Below are positions 48,142 to 58,736 of a stretch of 64,000 nt of DNA, piece after piece; position 1 is the first letter of the stretch; every line of letters begins with the position of its first letter. This DNA is from Epiperipatus broadwayi. Taxonomy: Eukaryota; Onychophora; Udeonychophora; Euonychophora; Peripatidae. Under the pieces are notes generated by a model, which saw only the letters and a list, made by a program, of their open reading frames with translations, was not told the DNA's origin and did not search any database. A program made the translations under genes and the position numbers. The DNA is taken from contig JAQFVV010000186.1 of assembly GCA_028023455.1 (NCBI GenBank), positions 558,001-622,000 on the forward strand, written 5' to 3'.

Positions 48142-48404
48142 GGATGAGTAGGCATTAGATAGGGATTTTATGCACAAGCCTTCTGGCATCCATTGATTAC
48201 TCTGTTTAGCACAGGTGGCAATACTGTATGGAGAGTTTTGCTCTGTTTATCAACAATTAATGTGCTAGTATAGGAAATGTGATCATGTGATAATAAATAT
48301 GATGTAGCTAGGGTTAACATATGGTAATGATGCATTATGTGTTAGTAAAAGGGTTTTAGATTATTTAGAAAAAGTACAAAGGGAAGTAGGAAGACATGCA
48401 TTAG

Positions 48405-49091
48405 ATGCAGAGATGTGGACAGCAAAGGAGACAATTCAAGGAGAAATGGGATGGATGGTCAAGTTTTTATATGAGAGATGCAAAAAGTAAAATGAAAATG
48501 TTTGGTAGGTTGCAGTTTATGGATAGTAAAAGAATAGCAAAAATAGTGTTCAATTGGGTTATGAGTAAAGGGCAGGTAACAATATGGGTGAGAAAGGTAA
48601 TGCGGTATGCGAAAGATTTGGATAAAGAGTTTATATCAGTATACTTGTATAAAATGTGGGATGATTGTGTTAGGAGGATTGTTGAGTGTTATAGTGGTAA
48701 GGAATGGGATAAAAGAATAGAAGCATTAATAAAAAATAGGGAGTTGGAGAGATGGAGAACTAGTATGGAGGGTAAGAAGAGTTTAAATATATATAGAAAT
48801 AAATGGAATATTGGATGTGAGTTAATTTATGAGAATAGTAAAGAAAGTAGTTTATTATTTAAGGCTCGAATGGGATCTTTAGCAGCAAGAGAATATGCAT
48901 GTAAATGGAAAACCATAGATAATTTAGTGTGCAAATTGTGTAAGGAAGGTATAGAAAATATTAGGCATCTGTTCATTGAATGTAAATGCTTGAAAGCAGA
49001 AAGGGTACAGATAATGAAGTTATGGGAGAATAGACATGAACAAAGTGACTATACAGAAAGTGAGTTGTTAGTTTTTATGTTGGGTTTGTGA
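48405..49091 (+). CDS. CR1-like LINE ORF2 C-terminus (partial)
   Basis: This 228-codon open frame encodes the region after the RT domain of a CR1/L2-like element. It has a basic, tryptophan-rich stretch, then FKARMGSLAAREYACKWK and the RT-associated finger CKLCKEGIENIRHLFIECKC (Cys-X2-Cys...His...Cys). It ends at LLVFMLGL, where a frame shift follows: the paralogous frame at 50195-50521 reads on through GRDKGDLDKKATELTKIMFW. The first Met is internal to the element, not a real start. It is only a piece of a mobile element and should not be annotated as a host gene. Confidence 0.82.
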   Translation: MQRCGQQRRQFKEKWDGWSSFYMRDAKSKMKMFGRLQFMDSKRIAKIVFNWVMSKGQVTIWVRKVMRYAKDLDKEFISVYLYKMWDDCVRRIVECYSGKEWDKRIEALIKNRELERWRTSMEGKKSLNIYRNKWNIGCELIYENSKESSLLFKARMGSLAAREYACKWKTIDNLVCKLCKEGIENIRHLFIECKCLKAERVQIMKLWENRHEQSDYTESELLVFMLGL

Positions 49092-49297
49092 AGAGATAAG
49101 GGATTTAGATATAAAGGCCATAGAATTGACAAAGATTATGTTGTGGAAATGGGATGGGGCAAAATATGGGCAAGACTTAAGAGTGGGGAATGGAGAATAA
49201 AATGGCTAACAGGTTTATCTGGGCATAATTGCTGAGATATTCTTGACTTCGTTTAAGGAGAAGCCAAATACATCACATCACATCACATCACACATTT

Positions 49298-50040
49298 AAA
49301 TCCCATACAAAATTAAAAGTTTAAAATTTACTTCAACTTCTTGCTAAAATTGAAAACTTGGGAAAAATATTTTATCATTGTGAATACACATTGTATGTAA
49401 AGATTAAATTAAATCAGGAATTTGGGAAATGGGTGAAAAATGGGCTACAAGATTTCACAGATAGGTAGATGGATTAAAAACAGAATAAGTTAAATAAAGC
49501 ATATAATATATATTTAAAATAATATTAAATATGTGTCTATAGAAAATTTAACAACAAACTATGCTACAGATAATCAAAGCAGAGAATGATTAAAAGAGGA
49601 ACAGAAGAATTACAAAGAAAAATTATATTTATTTTGATATATAATCAAATAAAACAGTTTGCATGATAAATTATTATTAAAAAGGCAGTTATATTGAAGA
49701 GATGGAAAGTATATATATATGTAAATAATCAAATAAAACAGTTTGCATGATAAATTATTATTAAAAAGGCAGTTATATTGAAGAGATGGAAAGTATATAT
49801 ATATGTATGATTTATATACTATAAATAAAGCCCTATTAATTTGAAACTCCTAGTTCTAAGGTTCTGGGAGAATTCTGAATTTCAGAAAATGTCATTTTAT
49901 GTTACCTTTTTTTTTTTTTTTTACATTTCTCAAATTCTTTTAAAAGTTTAAATAAACATTCATTTTACTATGTACAATTTTCTGCATTTTTTTTTTCCAT
50001 TTTATTTGTAAATGTTTGTATAAACTAATTTATTAATTAA
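49298..50040. other. AT-rich sequence with an 84-bp tandem repeat
   Basis: No gene is seen. The tandem repeat is listed separately; a poly-T run lies near 49910. Confidence 0.45.
49641..49808. repeat. 84-bp perfect tandem duplication
   Basis: Two 84-bp copies start at 49641 and 49725 (ataatcaaataaaacag...) and appear identical, ending in a short TA run. This is a very recent duplication, or possibly an assembly artefact. Confidence 0.9.
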
Positions 50041-50194
50041 AACCACCAAAACATCACATGATCACAAGCTAGAAATTAGTCTGGGATTATTGAATGATTA
50101 AATATTAGATAGGGATTTTATGCACAAATCTTTCTGCATCCATTGATTGCAAAAACTTGCACTTGATGGCACTACTGTTTGGAGAGTTTGGTAA
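50041..50194 (+). mobile_element. Truncated hammerhead-type element
   Basis: It begins AAACCACCAAAACATCACATGATCAC, as the 28.6 kb copy does, but then jumps into the ribozyme at CACAAGCTAGAAATTAGTC. The CTGATGA box is therefore deleted. It ends GGAGAGTTTGGT. It abuts a CR1-like fragment at 50195. No clean target duplication was found. Confidence 0.65.
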
Positions 50195-50590
50195 TTGTTT
50201 AAGGCTCGAATGGGATCTTTAGCAACAAGAGAATATATATGTAAATGGAAAAATATTGGTGATTTAGTCTGCAAATTGTGGAAGGAAGATATAGAAAATA
50301 TTAGGCATCTGTTGATTGAATATAAATGCTTGAAAGCAGAAAAGGTACAAATAATGAAGTTATGGGAGAATAAATATGAACAAAGTGATTATACAGAAAG
50401 TGGGTTATTGGTTTTTATGTTGGGTTTGGGAAGAGATAAGGGGGATTTAGATAAAAAGGCTACAGAGTTGACAAAGATTATGTTCTGGAAATGGGATGGA
50501 GCAGATTATGGGAAAGCTTAAGGTGGGGCATAGTTCCTGAGAGATTCCTGATTCCGTTTTAGGAGACATCATGGTACATCGTATCACCTA
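50195..50590 (+). mobile_element. CR1/L2-like LINE, last 400 bp
   Basis: The 108-codon frame (50195-50521) repeats the end of the 48405-49091 frame: FKARMGSLATREY, a degenerate finger (CKLWKEDIENIRHLLIEYKC, with one Cys lost to Trp and the last position changed) and LLVFMLGLGRDKGDL. The 3' tail is a short tacatcgtatcac remnant. It is 5'-truncated and dead. Confidence 0.82.
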
Positions 50591-53576
50591 ATTTATTAAT
50601 TATAAAAGATTAATCATTTGCTTCATAATTGAAATTTAATTTCATCAATCTGTGTAATTATGTGTAAGAACACAAACTCTGAGTCACATAGTTAATGATT
50701 GTTAAATCTATGGCCCTAGAGGTAGAATTGGAGGGTTTAATGAAGCCACTGATGAATTTTTTTAGTTGGAATCTCAGCAGGTTTCTTAATCTGTTTAAAA
50801 ATCTATACTTAAATAAATTAAATCTTCTTTAAAGTTTTGTTCGAATGGCTGAAGTTTTTGAATAATAAGTATTAGGAGAAATAGTATTCAACCTGTATTC
50901 TTGTGATTTTATTTAAAAAATTGCAGTAGTTATAAAAGATATTTTATATATTTCTAATAAATACTTCTGATGAGAATTAAAAATCATTTAAACTATTTTT
51001 TATTTATATTTTTTTATCATCTTTTATTTTTAATAAAATGTGAATGGGAAATAAGGGTAGGGGGCAGTTTTTTAAATTCTTACTTTAAATCCTAATCGAC
51101 AGTGATATTTGGAAACAATGACTGAGGGCAATATCTTGTGCGAAAGGCATCTTGGTGCAATGGCAGTGGATGAAACTCTGGAACATAAAGTTCATGATCG
51201 GCCACCAGCTTTGGCATCTCCTTGTTCGAACTTCGTACAATCTCCCGAGCATTTGTTTATTTATTTGCAAGAAAGAATTGCATTTACACATCCCTGTAGT
51301 TGTGAAATTAACAGATTAGTCTTTTGAAACATTGACAATATTTGTTGAATGACTAAGGATAAGTAGGAAATAAATTATGAGCAAAAATTAGTGTAAATAT
51401 TTAAATGAAAAATTTTAATTTGCGGAAATTGGGTGATTGATTATTTTTACATGCAATGGGAGTTTTATTAATACGGAAGAGTTGATTGGAATTTTGAATA
51501 ATGATTTAAAAACAACTAGTAAGAGGAAAAGCTATCGAATTATAAATGTGTTTAGAGCGGAAATTACAGGGATATATTGATAAAAAAACCTCAAATAATA
51601 AAAAAGGAGAGAGAAAAATGATATATTATTTAAAAACAAATTACTGTAACAGTGTTTAAATTACATAACTAAAATTATTATTAAAATAATATTTTTTCAC
51701 TTATCCGTGAGAGGGCAGTTCTATCTTATTAACTTGCAAAAAATAATTGGGAAGGGAACAGATGCATTTTAGAAAAGGGGTGAAGCAAGTTAAAATAACA
51801 TTAGGAAGCATGTAGGAAGTACAAATTAACTACAAAAATGATGGGAATATTAATAAAATATAAACCAAAATTGCAATGTGTGTGTACATAGAAAAAGAGA
51901 TGCAAAATGGAAATTAAAAAGCTCAAAGACCCAACTTGAATTGGGACAGAGACTTTTACATAAAAAGGATCATTAACAGAAAATTGCCTGTGAAAACTTG
52001 ATAATCAGGAAGAAAGAAATTTTGTTTGCATATGAAAGTGAAAAAAGAAGTTGATTGACATGGTACTAAGAAAGAGGATTAAGAAGTAGTTAAAATTTTG
52101 ATTGAATAATGCAAAGAATATGAGGGTGAACCAAGAAAAAATAGACTCGGGAGGAAATGATGGAAGTTATGGAAAAAAAATCAAGAAAGGCAGATGTTAT
52201 AAAAGTAAAAGTAAAAAGATGAATGTTCAAAGGGATATTTTTGTCAGGTTACAATAAATTATAGCAATGCAGGATAATCCTGAAAGTGAAAAATTACAAA
52301 GATTTTGAAGTAACGATTTAAACTCCGGAATATTTAGTTAATTTTGTACTTGTAATTATATTGAGTATTCTATATATTTTTACAGATAAAAAATAATGTT
52401 TATACAGAATGGTTGTAGAAAGGACAGAAGGTTATGCTTTTTGAAAGTAATTTTAACAACAAATAAATATATTTATGCACTATTAACCCTCTTTATATAG
52501 GTGTGTATGTGTAATGTTTTATATACCTAAGCTAATTTAAACCATGTAACCATATACTTCTTCAATAAAGATTATGTTAAAAGTTATGCCTTGATGTCTT
52601 TGATTTGGTCTACATTATTCGAAATTGTTTATAAATTGTATAGAAACTATTTTCAGAAAAAGGAAAGTAATATAATAAAGTGATTAATAAGATAGAAAAG
52701 ATTAATAAAAAAAATATGACTCTGATTAGTAATTTTAAAAATATGTATAATGTGAATATTTCTATTTATAAGTTAGATAGTTTGAAATCCACGAACATGG
52801 AAAAACGAAAGTAGTTTGGAAAAAGTATCTTACTTATTTCTATTTTTATATTTATTTTCATTAATATTCAATAATTTGGAGGGAAAAAACATAAACAAAC
52901 TGCCACGAGGGGAAAGGGAAGAAGAAAATGTGATGGCCAAATTTCGGAAAGCTACAGGACCCATGCCCTGAAAATTTTGCATATTCTAACATTTATAATG
53001 GTAATTGGGTAAAAAACATGATAGATAATATATTTATATGCTATATTAAATATAGATTTTTTAAAGTAAAAAATATATATTCAAAAATAATTAATGTGTC
53101 TATATACTGCTATATCATCAAAAATGGAAAGAATAGACAATAAGTCTGCTTTATAGATATTATTTAGAATATTGAAATAAAATAGATTGTGTAATGGTAT
53201 AAAACCTTTAAATTATATTAGAGAATCTAATAGAAAGAAGATATATGAAAGAAATTATATCAATTATAACAAATACAATTGTATAACTATATATAAAACA
53301 TCAATTAATTTAATTAATAATTGACTAATCAAAAGTGAAGAGAATTATATGTACATTTATATACATTTCTTATCTTTCTTGTACATAATTTATTATTGTT
53401 ATAATTAGTTCTAGTTAATTATATATATAAAAGATATGCAATGTAAATTTAAGCTTTAAAATTGTTCCATCACATTGACAAGGGCAAAAATAAATATTTG
53501 CTAAAAGCCGCTTTTCTGTATACAGTTATTGTTGTTTTGTAATTCTATATACATTGATTAACTTTTCCTATTCAGT
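50591..53576. other. AT-rich intron; GC-richer unexplained block at 51100-51340
   Basis: A block from about 51100 to 51340 stands out by higher GC and by overlapping open frames on both strands (72 codons + and 68 codons -). I recognise no domain in either. The stretch 51.5-52.5 kb is purine-rich on the + strand. I call no gene here. Confidence 0.35.
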
Positions 53577-54067
53577 TATAATTGATATAAGTGCTAGGAA
53601 TTCTGGGTAAGAAATATTTGCCTGAAGGTTTATGATGATAATATATTAGCTGTGATAATATGTTGGATTATTTCTATCATCTATCAGTAAATGTTGAATG
53701 TATACAAACAACTTATTGGTATTAACACACAAATAGACAATACAGTTTTGTGTGTTATTACTAACAAGTTGGTGTATTTGAAAAGTTTAAATAAAGTTTA
53801 AAATTTTCTATATATTCAACATTTACTGACAGATGATGGAAGCAGTTCAGCATATTATCACAGTTGAGTAACAAAAGCTTAAAATAACTATTTTATTATA
53901 TTACGCTGAGCAGTTTTCGATATCTTAATCCTGCTATAATACTCATTGTAATTGATATAAGCAATAGGAAAGTTGAGTAAAAAAAGCTCAATATAATGTA
54001 GCATAATATAATAAAATGGTTATTTTAAGCTTTTCTTACTCAGCGTTCCTAGCACTTATAACGATTA
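53577..54067. mobile_element. Complex palindromic element with nested arms
   Basis: The outer ends (tataagtgctaggaa and its complement) are inverted at 53585 and 54045. Inside are two more inverted pairs. One has tttatcatctatcagtaaatg-like arms at about 53650-53710 and 53815-53870. The other has gcttaaaataactattttatt-like arms at about 53875-53920 and 53995-54035. The phrase attgatataag also recurs near 53950. No ribozyme core is seen. Confidence 0.65.
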
Positions 54068-55160
54068 TTGCAGTTATATAAAGATATTTTATTTTACAGT
54101 ACATTGTGTAATTTGTTTAAATATTGCTGCAGGTACATTTATATCTGTGAATCTTTATACAAATAAAAAAAATAAGGCAAATAGAATTTAAAAAGCTTAC
54201 TGCAGAACAAATATCTTTTCAGCCTCTTTGTGGAGGAAGACAGTGATGGAGATGACAAATATTTGATGCCATGTATTTTCATTTTTGATTTTATCTTTTA
54301 GCTAAAAATAACTGGAACCCTTTTTATTGATCAAATAGTAACTAATTAGTTTCTTGGAACCTGAAAAAATCTAGAGTTGCATGGCAGATCTTATGGTTTA
54401 ACCACTATGCCATGAGATTTTGTTTGAATACAAATATGATTATAAAAATATAATTTTTTTTTGCTATGTAGATTTTTGAAGAATGATTAAAATATTAAAA
54501 TTTTTTTCTGGTAAAATGCCGAATTGATAAATTCAGTGTTTGGATATGGATTATGAGATTAATGAAGTATCTTTCATATTCTTAAACATTTTTGTGTGTA
54601 TTTGAAAGAATTATAGAACTTGTTAGAGTGACAATCAGGTACATATATATATATTTAGTTTATGCATACTGTTTCCAAAATATGTGATTAGAAGCATGGT
54701 AAAATTTTTGGTTAATGATTAAAGATATTTTATTTATTAGATCTGAATTTGTGACCACATTAATATCAACAACCTGTTTACACAATTTTTTCAGTGATAT
54801 TGATAAATAATTCAAATTATTTTATTTTCTGAAAAATAATAATTTGTTGATCATTAATGTAATGATCTTAGTTTTATCAACCTCATCTTCTGAAGTAGTA
54901 AAGAATTCTGGTTTACTAATATTTTTTGAAAAAAAACAAAAACAAAACTATTTCCAGTTGAAAAAAATAACGCATTTTATGGAAGAGCAATCATAAAACA
55001 TTTGCAAACAAGTTAAAGTTTATTAAGATTGAACATTAAAATTAAGAAAAGGTCAACATTGTTCACTTGTTAAATTGTGTAAGTCAATTGTCTAAATATT
55101 TACTTAGAATAAAGTATTAATTCTAAGGCAGTATGTAATTTGCTCATAATGAATGCTTTT
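54068..55160. other. AT-rich intron with a possible tRNA-like SINE scrap
   Basis: On the minus strand, 54411-54345 reads TGGCATAGTGGTTAA, a near-perfect pol III A box, followed about 45 bp on by a weak B-box-like GGTTCCAAG. This could be an old SINE head. The rest is non-coding A/T-rich sequence. Confidence 0.35.
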
Positions 55161-55490
55161 TATATAGGTAAATAGAGGGATTTGAACTTAGGATTTTTCA
55201 GTCTTTTATCATCTGTTTTTTTAATGAAATAAATGGTTGAATAGTTGGAAAGATGAGAAGATTCAAGACTGTCCATTGAAGTTTGAGGAATTGCTATTTT
55301 AATATAAACTGAACACTGATTGTATATGTGTGTGGGAGATTATGAGCTGGCCCACTGAGGAGTGTTGGTTCTGCATCAAATACATATATTGGGGATTATG
55401 TATCTCTTTTGCATGTGTATCGGTTGCTTGAGATAGAGTGGAGAATTAATAGACCGAAAAATTCTGAATTCAAATCCCTCTACTTATATA
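55161..55490 (+). mobile_element. Ribozyme-bearing SINE-like element, copy 2
   Basis: It has the same ends as copy 1 (tatataggtaaatagaggg at left, its complement at right), but the left arm is shortened to about 45 bp. The body, the ribozyme region and the tRNA-like part follow in the same order. The tRNA-like part contains GAATTCAAATCCC (T-arm/B-box-like). Confidence 0.75.
55342..55399 (+). ncRNA. Degenerate hammerhead motif, SINE-like family
   Basis: CTGAGGA (55355-55361) is followed by stem II GTGT/GCAT around the loop TGGTTCT. The next box reads CAAA instead of GAAA. Stem III is ATA/TAT around CA, then A (the cut site) and TTGGGG. Distal stem I pairs ATGAGC with GATTAT at 5 of 6 positions. 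Confidence 0.65.
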
Positions 55491-58400
55491 AATAAGTTAT
55501 TAACTGTCTGGACATCTCTGAAATAAATAAGTGAAAATTATCTTATTTTAACACACACACACACACACATATATAATCAGGTTATAGTGTATTTATTATT
55601 AATTTCTAGTTTTTACCTTCTAATAATTAGATATTTAAAGCTGCTCTAAAATAGTAATCAAATGCTAGAAATGTAACAACTTATCCTGCAAAAATTATAA
55701 TCTCTTTCATATCCACCAGTTTCTTATTTCTAAAATAATCCAGCCACAATGTATATATTGTAATGGTTTGTCAGTGACTGGATATAATCTTGCCTTATGG
55801 GGCCACCAAGAGGTTTAGTACAGAAACAAATAAATATATACATAAATAAACTCTTTCTAACCAAAAGAAATATCAAAAATTAAAATGGGAGAGTATATGG
55901 CTGATTTCTTATTCAAACCATTTAATATACTATATTGCTGAAGGATTTAATTAGTATGGGCCAAATAAGTGATGGTGATTTATATGCTTATTAGGTGACC
56001 TTAGCTATAGTTTCATATGCCTAAATAACAAATGTATTTCTTTCCAATGTTACATATTGGAAAGGTTAAACTATTCTAGCTTTTCTCTAGTGGTCATCCT
56101 TAGTGTAATATGATGATAATGGCTGGCATTATAAACTGACAATACCAGATGGGGATTATTTATAACCTAGATTATAGAGCCATGGTCACCCTATAAGCAG
56201 TCTAATTAATTCAAACAACCATTCTTTACAATGCTAGTTTTCTATACAATGGTAACTAATTACTGTATACTAATTTGAAGCTCAAAAGTCAATATCTGAA
56301 TATCACACATCACATAATTTTGTGTAACTCAAATAATATATGAAAATGAGAATAAAGAAATGCAAAATCTACAAATATTAGCATTATAAATTGAAGTAGA
56401 TTTCTGAACTTGATAGAAAATAATGATTTTATATATCAAATAATTAACCTTATTGTTCATATCAACTTTAAAACAATAATTCTGAGATTAATATATATTT
56501 TTCATTATTTCTACAATGACAGACATTGATGTAAAATATGCAAGAAACTTTTTATATTCTTTAAAAGGAACAGATTATATTGACATGTGATTTGTAAATA
56601 TTTGTAAACAAACAATCAAGTAAATTATGCATGAGAGTAAATTATATTTTCTTTTTTCTTTGAGATTGAAACTCAGATCCGCAATGCCTTTAAATATTAT
56701 GTGAAGAGAAATAAAATAATTTCAAATATTAATAAAATAGTAAGCAATAATATAAATAAACTTTCAAACCTAATTAAAATTAGTAATAAAAAAATTATGA
56801 ACTGGATTAAATAACTAAATTTGCATTCAACTTCTTTGAATTTTATATGCTAGAAACTCTGTGTGTACACCATGATCTGTTCAAATTCTTTCCCGTAAGT
56901 TTTTTTTTTTGATGATTTATCCTTATATTGATAAATTTCTTCCCTTTTTTGATTCGAGATTAATTCTTTTCCAAAGTTAAACTTTTATTATACTTTTATC
57001 ATTGCATATGGAGATGAAAATAAATGTGATCAGACATATTTAATGATAAGAAATACATTCATTATTTAAAAAGAAATTAAATTTTTAAAATTTTTAGGGA
57101 TCTACTTTTAATTTAATGCTATGAAAATATTAAAATGAGAAATGCTGTGGATAAATGATGTTTTAATAAGAGAATCATATTTGTGTGAGAAGATATTGAA
57201 TATGAAAGCCGTTTGTAAATTTTCTAAGAGTCTAATTTTATAATAATGGAGCAAAGCAATTCTTAAAAAATTAAAGAAAATGATAGAGGATTTTTTTAGA
57301 TGTGGTTTGGAAATTTGGTATCATTGTGGACTTGGGTTCAAACTTTTGAGTCATTAACTTGAATACCATAATAAAATTAAAGGTTGGATTTAAATAAATA
57401 AATATATGTAATGCAATGCTTTTCATTGTTATAGGCCAGTAGAGATACACTATTCAAGTTCTTAGGTGGCACTGCCATCTGGTGTGCATTGAATACTCAT
57501 GCTTACACAGAAGGTTTTAGAGTGGAATGATATAGAACCTATTACTACTATGAATGTCAATGTTGAGGGTCAATTAGGAGAGCCATATAGTTGTGTTGTT
57601 TTGATGCATATATTACAACACATTAGTTTCCAATACAATGATCTCAAGCATAAGGCCGGAAAATGTTGATAAAAGTGTAAACGATAACAGTGTATAAATT
57701 TACACCTGAAAAACTTCAGAATAAGATTATCCAACAGACTGCCATTGACCAACTGTGAAACACAATGGAAGGACTATTATGATTTATATGGTCTTACTGT
57801 GGCATTTTTTAAATTCCAAATATTACTCTGCGTTAACACATTATATCTTCAAATTTCTTGAATGTTAAACATTGGGAGATGGGGTTATATTATATTGCTA
57901 TTTAAAGGATACTTTATAAGAAGTTTGAATATTGGACTGGCCAGCACTGAAATTGATTCTAGAACTCTGCATTTCAGGGTCTTACTCTTTACTATTGTGT
58001 TAGAACATATAGGACAAAGGTTATATTTATTTCATGCTACAAATATTGTTTCAGTCTATGATGGTACTCTAATTCATTATACCTATTTTATTCTATAAGA
58101 AACATTAATATGCTTTCCAATAAAAAATAAAATTTTTATTTCACAATTTAGCTAATAACTCACTGAGCAGCACTTTCAAACTGGGAGGTCATAATCTTAC
58201 CACTTAAACTTATTGGCTAAATTGGTGTTATTAGGAGGTCTATAATATTTCATATCTTCTATGGACATTTACATTTATCTAATTTAAATTTTATTCTTTA
58301 ACATCATGTGACATTATTTCTTTGGCAATATCTCTTAGAAATCTAGGTTCTTTTTATTCAGTTGCTGTTAAATTTGTATATCATTTAACTTCATTCTATA

Positions 58401-58601
58401 CAGAATATATGCAGAATGCAAATAATAGTTTACAATAGGTTATGTAAATATTTCTGAGACATATATAGTCCTATAATTTTAATATCTTAATTTGATTTAA
58501 AAATTGTCACAATTTTTATTAATTGCAGCATCTCTATATATACTTAATCTAGAAACTAAATTAATGACTAAAACTTATCTTTATATATTTTTTCATTTTA
58601 G
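55491..58601. other. AT-rich intron up to the SLC6 acceptor
   Basis: A (CA)n(TA)n microsatellite is at about 55551-55575. Near 58160-58225 the minus strand has weak A- and B-box-like phrases (AGTGGTAAG, CAGTTTGAAA) that could be an old tRNA-like scrap. No other exon is recognised. The polypyrimidine tract and acceptor TTTTTTCATTTTAG end at 58601. Confidence 0.4.
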
Positions 58602-58736
58602 GTGCATTCTTAGTTCCTTTTGGAATAATGTTACTTTTAGCTGGTTTACCACTCATGTTTCTAGAGCTGGCTCTAGGACAGTATGCCAGCTTGGGACCAG
58701 TGGCTTTATATGAAAAATTTTGTCCTTTATTACAGG
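58602..58736 (+). CDS. SLC6 transporter, exon with TM2
   Basis: This is the second recognised exon of the same transporter. It enters in phase 1 (completing the glycine of GGGAF) and leaves in phase 1 at CAGG|GTAACT. It is 135 bp, close to the usual size of this exon in SLC6 genes. It encodes [20 protein letters not shown], the TM2 helix, then [20 protein letters not shown], the conserved start of the first loop and intracellular side (the ELALGQ box), and CPLLQG. No later SLC6 exon (TM3 onward) is visible before the window ends. The overlapping longer frames (58504-58713, 58628-58840) are the exon read into intron. Confidence 0.95.

Larger units (their letters stand above)
47306..48289. mobile_element. 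Hammerhead-type foldback element, 984 bp, 14-bp target duplication
   Basis: A perfect 14-bp duplication, ATAATAAATATGAT, flanks it (47292-47305 and 48290-48303) and interrupts the LINE reading frame. The left half is minus-oriented and repeats head to tail: ccaatatccccagactagtt occurs at 47411 and 47867, a 456-bp period. The second copy of the ribozyme is cut short at about 47901. The sequence then turns and runs in + orientation to the end. Its right border (gatcatgtg) is the border found on the left side of the 43.6 kb element, so the two are inserted in opposite orientation. Confidence 0.9.
47075..49297 (+). mobile_element. CR1/L2-like LINE, 5'-truncated, split by a foldback element
   Basis: The coding order matches the minus-strand LINE at 32594-38950. 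47086-47290 encodes NIMMVNTGERE, FLLGDIKLS and LDEWEKKLVNEAKK. After the insertion, 48304 onward continues with the C-terminal region. It ends in CATCACATCACATC repeats at about 49270-49295, the CR1-type tail. The copy is truncated at its 5' side inside the RT domain. Confidence 0.85.
27581..58601 (+). other. 31-kb SLC6 intron, phase 1, filled with transposons
   Basis: The donor GTAAGC at 27581 and the acceptor TTTCATTTTAG ending at 58601 are both canonical. Splicing G|GT restores the glycine of GGGAF across the junction. Every mobile element listed between these positions lies inside the intron, and both strands are used. Confidence 0.85.

Noticed and set aside
40767-48303. CRISPR-like spaced repeats
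   Set aside because: The repeats are long, inverted and unit-sized, with no regular short spacer pattern, and the DNA is eukaryotic.
57570-58098. Open frames of 60 codons (-) and 78 codons (+) upstream of the TM2 exon
   Set aside because: They have no recognisable motif, no splice pairing with the SLC6 phase and low-complexity A/T composition.
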